From positions 1-7,956 of the forward strand of contig SKGJ01000040.1 of NCBI GenBank assembly GCA_007117525.1: a DNA stretch of 7,956 nucleotides. The letters run 5' to 3'. The DNA is from Alkalimonas sp. (GTDB lineage: Bacteria; Pseudomonadota; Gammaproteobacteria; Enterobacterales; Alteromonadaceae). The position numbers and the translations under genes are program-made. Within the stretch, counting starts at the first letter, position 1; every line of letters starts with the position of its first letter. Under the pieces are notes generated by a model. That model worked only from the letters and a program-made list of their open reading frames with translations. It was not told the origin of the DNA and made no database searches. Positions 6,381 to 7,956 of the stretch are shown piece by piece.

Positions 6381-7956
6381 TTACAAGCCCAGCATGGCTT
6401 CGTACACCAGGCTCATGATGCTGCCATAACGCCCGGTTTCGAATCGATCGCCACTGAATTCATAGCCAGCCCCCTGACGCAGAATGGGCGAATGTTTTTT
6501 ATTGGTCAACAACACCACCAACAAATCGTAATGGGGGTCGACCAAGCTCGCAGTCCCGGTCCAGCCGGTGTGGCCAAAGGCATATCGGCTGGCATAAGGG
6601 CCAAAGTGCCAGGCCAGCTCACCGCCCACGGCGGTGCGCCAACCCAAGCCAAAGCGGTGATCCTGCACCGAGGGCCGGACAAACTGCTGGATCACGGCTT
6701 GACTGAACAGTGGCACATCGCCATAACCGCCATGCTGGGCCAGCAGCATCAGCTTGGCCAGCTCGCGTGCGGTGCTGAACAACCCTGCATGACCGGCCAC
6801 CCCGGCCATCGAATGAAATGCTTTTTCATCATGCACTTCGCCCCGAATCACCCCGCGGCGCATGCCCGGAAAAGGCCGGGCCATGCCTGCCCGGTAATTG
6901 CCGTCCAGCTCGGTGGCCGCGATCTCAGCCGCTGCAACCCCCTTCTGTAAAGGGTTGAACAGAGTGCGCTCCAACCCCAGTGGTTGATACAACTCTTGTT
7001 CCAGATAGCGGTCTAATGACAACCCGGTCAGTTGCTCAACCAAAACGCCCAACAGCATAAAGCCGGTATCGCTGTAGCGGCTTTGCTGGCCGCGCGGCCG
7101 CTCCAAGGGCACCTGTTCAACCAGCAACCGGCGGGTGCGCTCGGGCTCCACCGAGTAAAAGTCGGCTCCCAGCGGATTGTCAGGCCGGAAAAAGTGCAGC
7201 TCGGGGCTGTAGCCGGCACTGTGATCCAGCAGATCCCGCACCAATCGCTGCTCCCGGCCATCACCCTGATAGTCAGGCAGATAGCGCTGAATCGGGGCAT
7301 TGATATCCAGTTTGCCCTCGCTGACCAACTTCATCACGGCATACAGGGTCCCGTACATCTTGCTGTTCGATGCCAGATCGAACAGGGTGTCGGTCCGCAT
7401 CGGCACCGGCTGCTCCAGCAGCTGGCCATAGCGGTCGTAGCGCTTGGCATAACCGTAGGCGCTTTCTTTCACCACCCGGCCATTTTTCGCAATCAACAAC
7501 ACAGCACCGGGAAAACCGGCGGCAACCTCCTGCTCAATCAGCGCATCCAGTTCGGCCAGGCGCTTTGCTGAAAAACCAGCCTCGGTTGCCGAGCCATCTT
7601 TCAGTCTGGGGTAATCCAGTCGAAGCTGGATACTGGCCCCGGCCGGCTTTACCTCGGTCACCCGCAACTGATTCAGACCATCGCGGGTAACCCCCGCCAG
7701 CGACAACACCATTGGATGCTTGCTCAGCTCGGCTGGCAGCGTCAGCACCTGGCCATTGACCAAAATACGGGCCGAACTGGCCTGCTGCATATCCAGCCAG
7801 AGGGCGCCCTGCCCCTGATAGCTGTAAAAAATTCGCCGGTCGTTCACCCAAGCCCGCTCGCTTCGCTGCTCAGGAAGCGTCAGACTAAGCTGAGCCGGTT
7901 CGCGCACCGGCACCGGCCAATCGGCCGCTCCCGGCTGGCGGGGGTCAGCGCTAAGC
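6381..7956 (-). CDS. serine hydrolase, class C beta-lactamase family, PBP4B/YfeW- and AmiE-like (5' partial)
   Basis: Penicillin-recognising serine enzyme, probably periplasmic or membrane-attached, acting on peptidoglycan fragments. The frame is open to the window edge: 14 more in-frame codons precede the GTG at 7911-7913, so that GTG is not trusted as start, and any signal peptide is unseen. Counting from that GTG, the active-site SxxK is S182-N-S-K185 in DLASNSKMYG, the second motif is Y280-S-D in RYSDTGF, and the third is H448-T-G in GHTGWTG. GEVHDEKA (358-365), MAGVAGHAGLFS (369-380) and FGLGWR (421-426) closely match E. coli YfeW as I recall it. YfeW is encoded next to murQ-murP in E. 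coli, and AmiE, an amidase removing peptides from MurNAc, is in the B. subtilis mur cluster. Residues 1-105 form a beta-rich extra region absent from YfeW. The exact reaction (amidase, DD-carboxypeptidase or other) cannot be read from sequence. Confidence 0.9.
   Translation of the reverse strand, partial: LSADPRQPGAADWPVPVREPAQLSLTLPEQRSERAWVNDRRIFYSYQGQGALWLDMQQASSARILVNGQVLTLPAELSKHPMVLSLAGVTRDGLNQLRVTEVKPAGASIQLRLDYPRLKDGSATEAGFSAKRLAELDALIEQEVAAGFPGAVLLIAKNGRVVKESAYGYAKRYDRYGQLLEQPVPMRTDTLFDLASNSKMYGTLYAVMKLVSEGKLDINAPIQRYLPDYQGDGREQRLVRDLLDHSAGYSPELHFFRPDNPLGADFYSVEPERTRRLLVEQVPLERPRGQQSRYSDTGFMLLGVLVEQLTGLSLDRYLEQELYQPLGLERTLFNPLQKGVAAAEIAATELDGNYRAGMARPFPGMRRGVIRGEVHDEKAFHSMAGVAGHAGLFSTARELAKLMLLAQHGGYGDVPLFSQAVIQQFVRPSVQDHRFGLGWRTAVGGELAWHFGPYASRYAFGHTGWTGTASLVDPHYDLLVVLLTNKKHSPILRQGAGYEFSGDRFETGRYGSIMSLVYEAMLGL

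Noticed and set aside
6370..6390. GGGCT/AGCCC inverted repeat between the hydrolase end and the symporter, as a terminator or attenuator.
   Set aside because: The stem is only five pairs, partly inside the coding end, and no T-run follows on the minus strand; the A-rich stretch there belongs to the ribosome binding site.
4900..6429. Very long (509-codon) open frame on the + strand opposite the symporter.
   Set aside because: Its product is extremely rich in Gln and His with no domain, which is what the reverse complement of CTG-rich, membrane-protein codons gives. The minus-strand symporter has full family motifs, a good ribosome binding site and operon overlaps.
7032..7571. 179-codon + strand frame opposite the hydrolase gene.
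   Set aside because: Antisense of a well-supported catalytic domain; no start signals and no motif.
7911..7913. GTG as the start of the serine hydrolase.
   Set aside because: The frame stays open to the window edge, there is no signal peptide after the GTG and no convincing ribosome binding site before it, so the gene is treated as cut by the window.
1..7956. Mobile element, CRISPR array, tRNA or defence genes.
   Set aside because: No terminal repeats, transposase motifs, regularly spaced repeats or tRNA-like folds were seen; base composition and codon use look even across the window.

Overview
The window is a piece of a moderately GC-rich bacterial chromosome, most likely from a gammaproteobacterium. 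The clues are E. coli-like protein families, strong CTG leucine codon usage, AGGAG-type ribosome binding sites and tight operon overlaps. The genus cannot be fixed from this sequence. There are five protein genes, and two of them run off the window edges. I see no RNA gene, CRISPR array, insertion sequence, phage gene or origin.

Layout: bases 1-2823 (+) hold most of an RND drug-efflux pump subunit of the HAE-1/AcrB type, missing about its first 90 residues at the window edge. An 86-base convergent gap follows. It holds a clear rho-independent terminator for the pump gene, whose T-run reaches into the stop codon of the gene on the other strand. From 7956 down to 2910 (- strand) lies a four-gene operon: a serine hydrolase of the class C beta-lactamase fold (PBP4B/YfeW/AmiE-like, 5' end cut off), a sodium:solute symporter (SSS), a BadF/BadG-type sugar kinase, and murQ (MurNAc-6-phosphate etherase). 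The last three overlap by 4 bases at each junction (GTGA and ATGA).

How the genes work together: the minus-strand operon reads as a complete inner part of a peptidoglycan amino-sugar salvage route. The hydrolase would trim peptide or otherwise process cell-wall fragments outside the cytoplasm. The symporter would import free MurNAc without phosphorylating it. The kinase would make MurNAc-6-phosphate, and MurQ would split that into GlcNAc-6-phosphate and D-lactate. This resembles the murT-murK-murQ arrangement described in Tannerella forsythia. It differs from the E. coli layout (murQ-murP-yfeW), where the PTS transporter MurP imports and phosphorylates in one step. The pump gene is convergent and has no evident functional tie to this operon.

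The most interesting points are the apparent swap of PTS import for a Na+ symporter plus kinase beside a PBP4B-like enzyme, and the extra N-terminal beta-rich region of the hydrolase, which continues beyond the window and may be part of a larger fusion. Nothing in the window looks like a wholly undescribed system.
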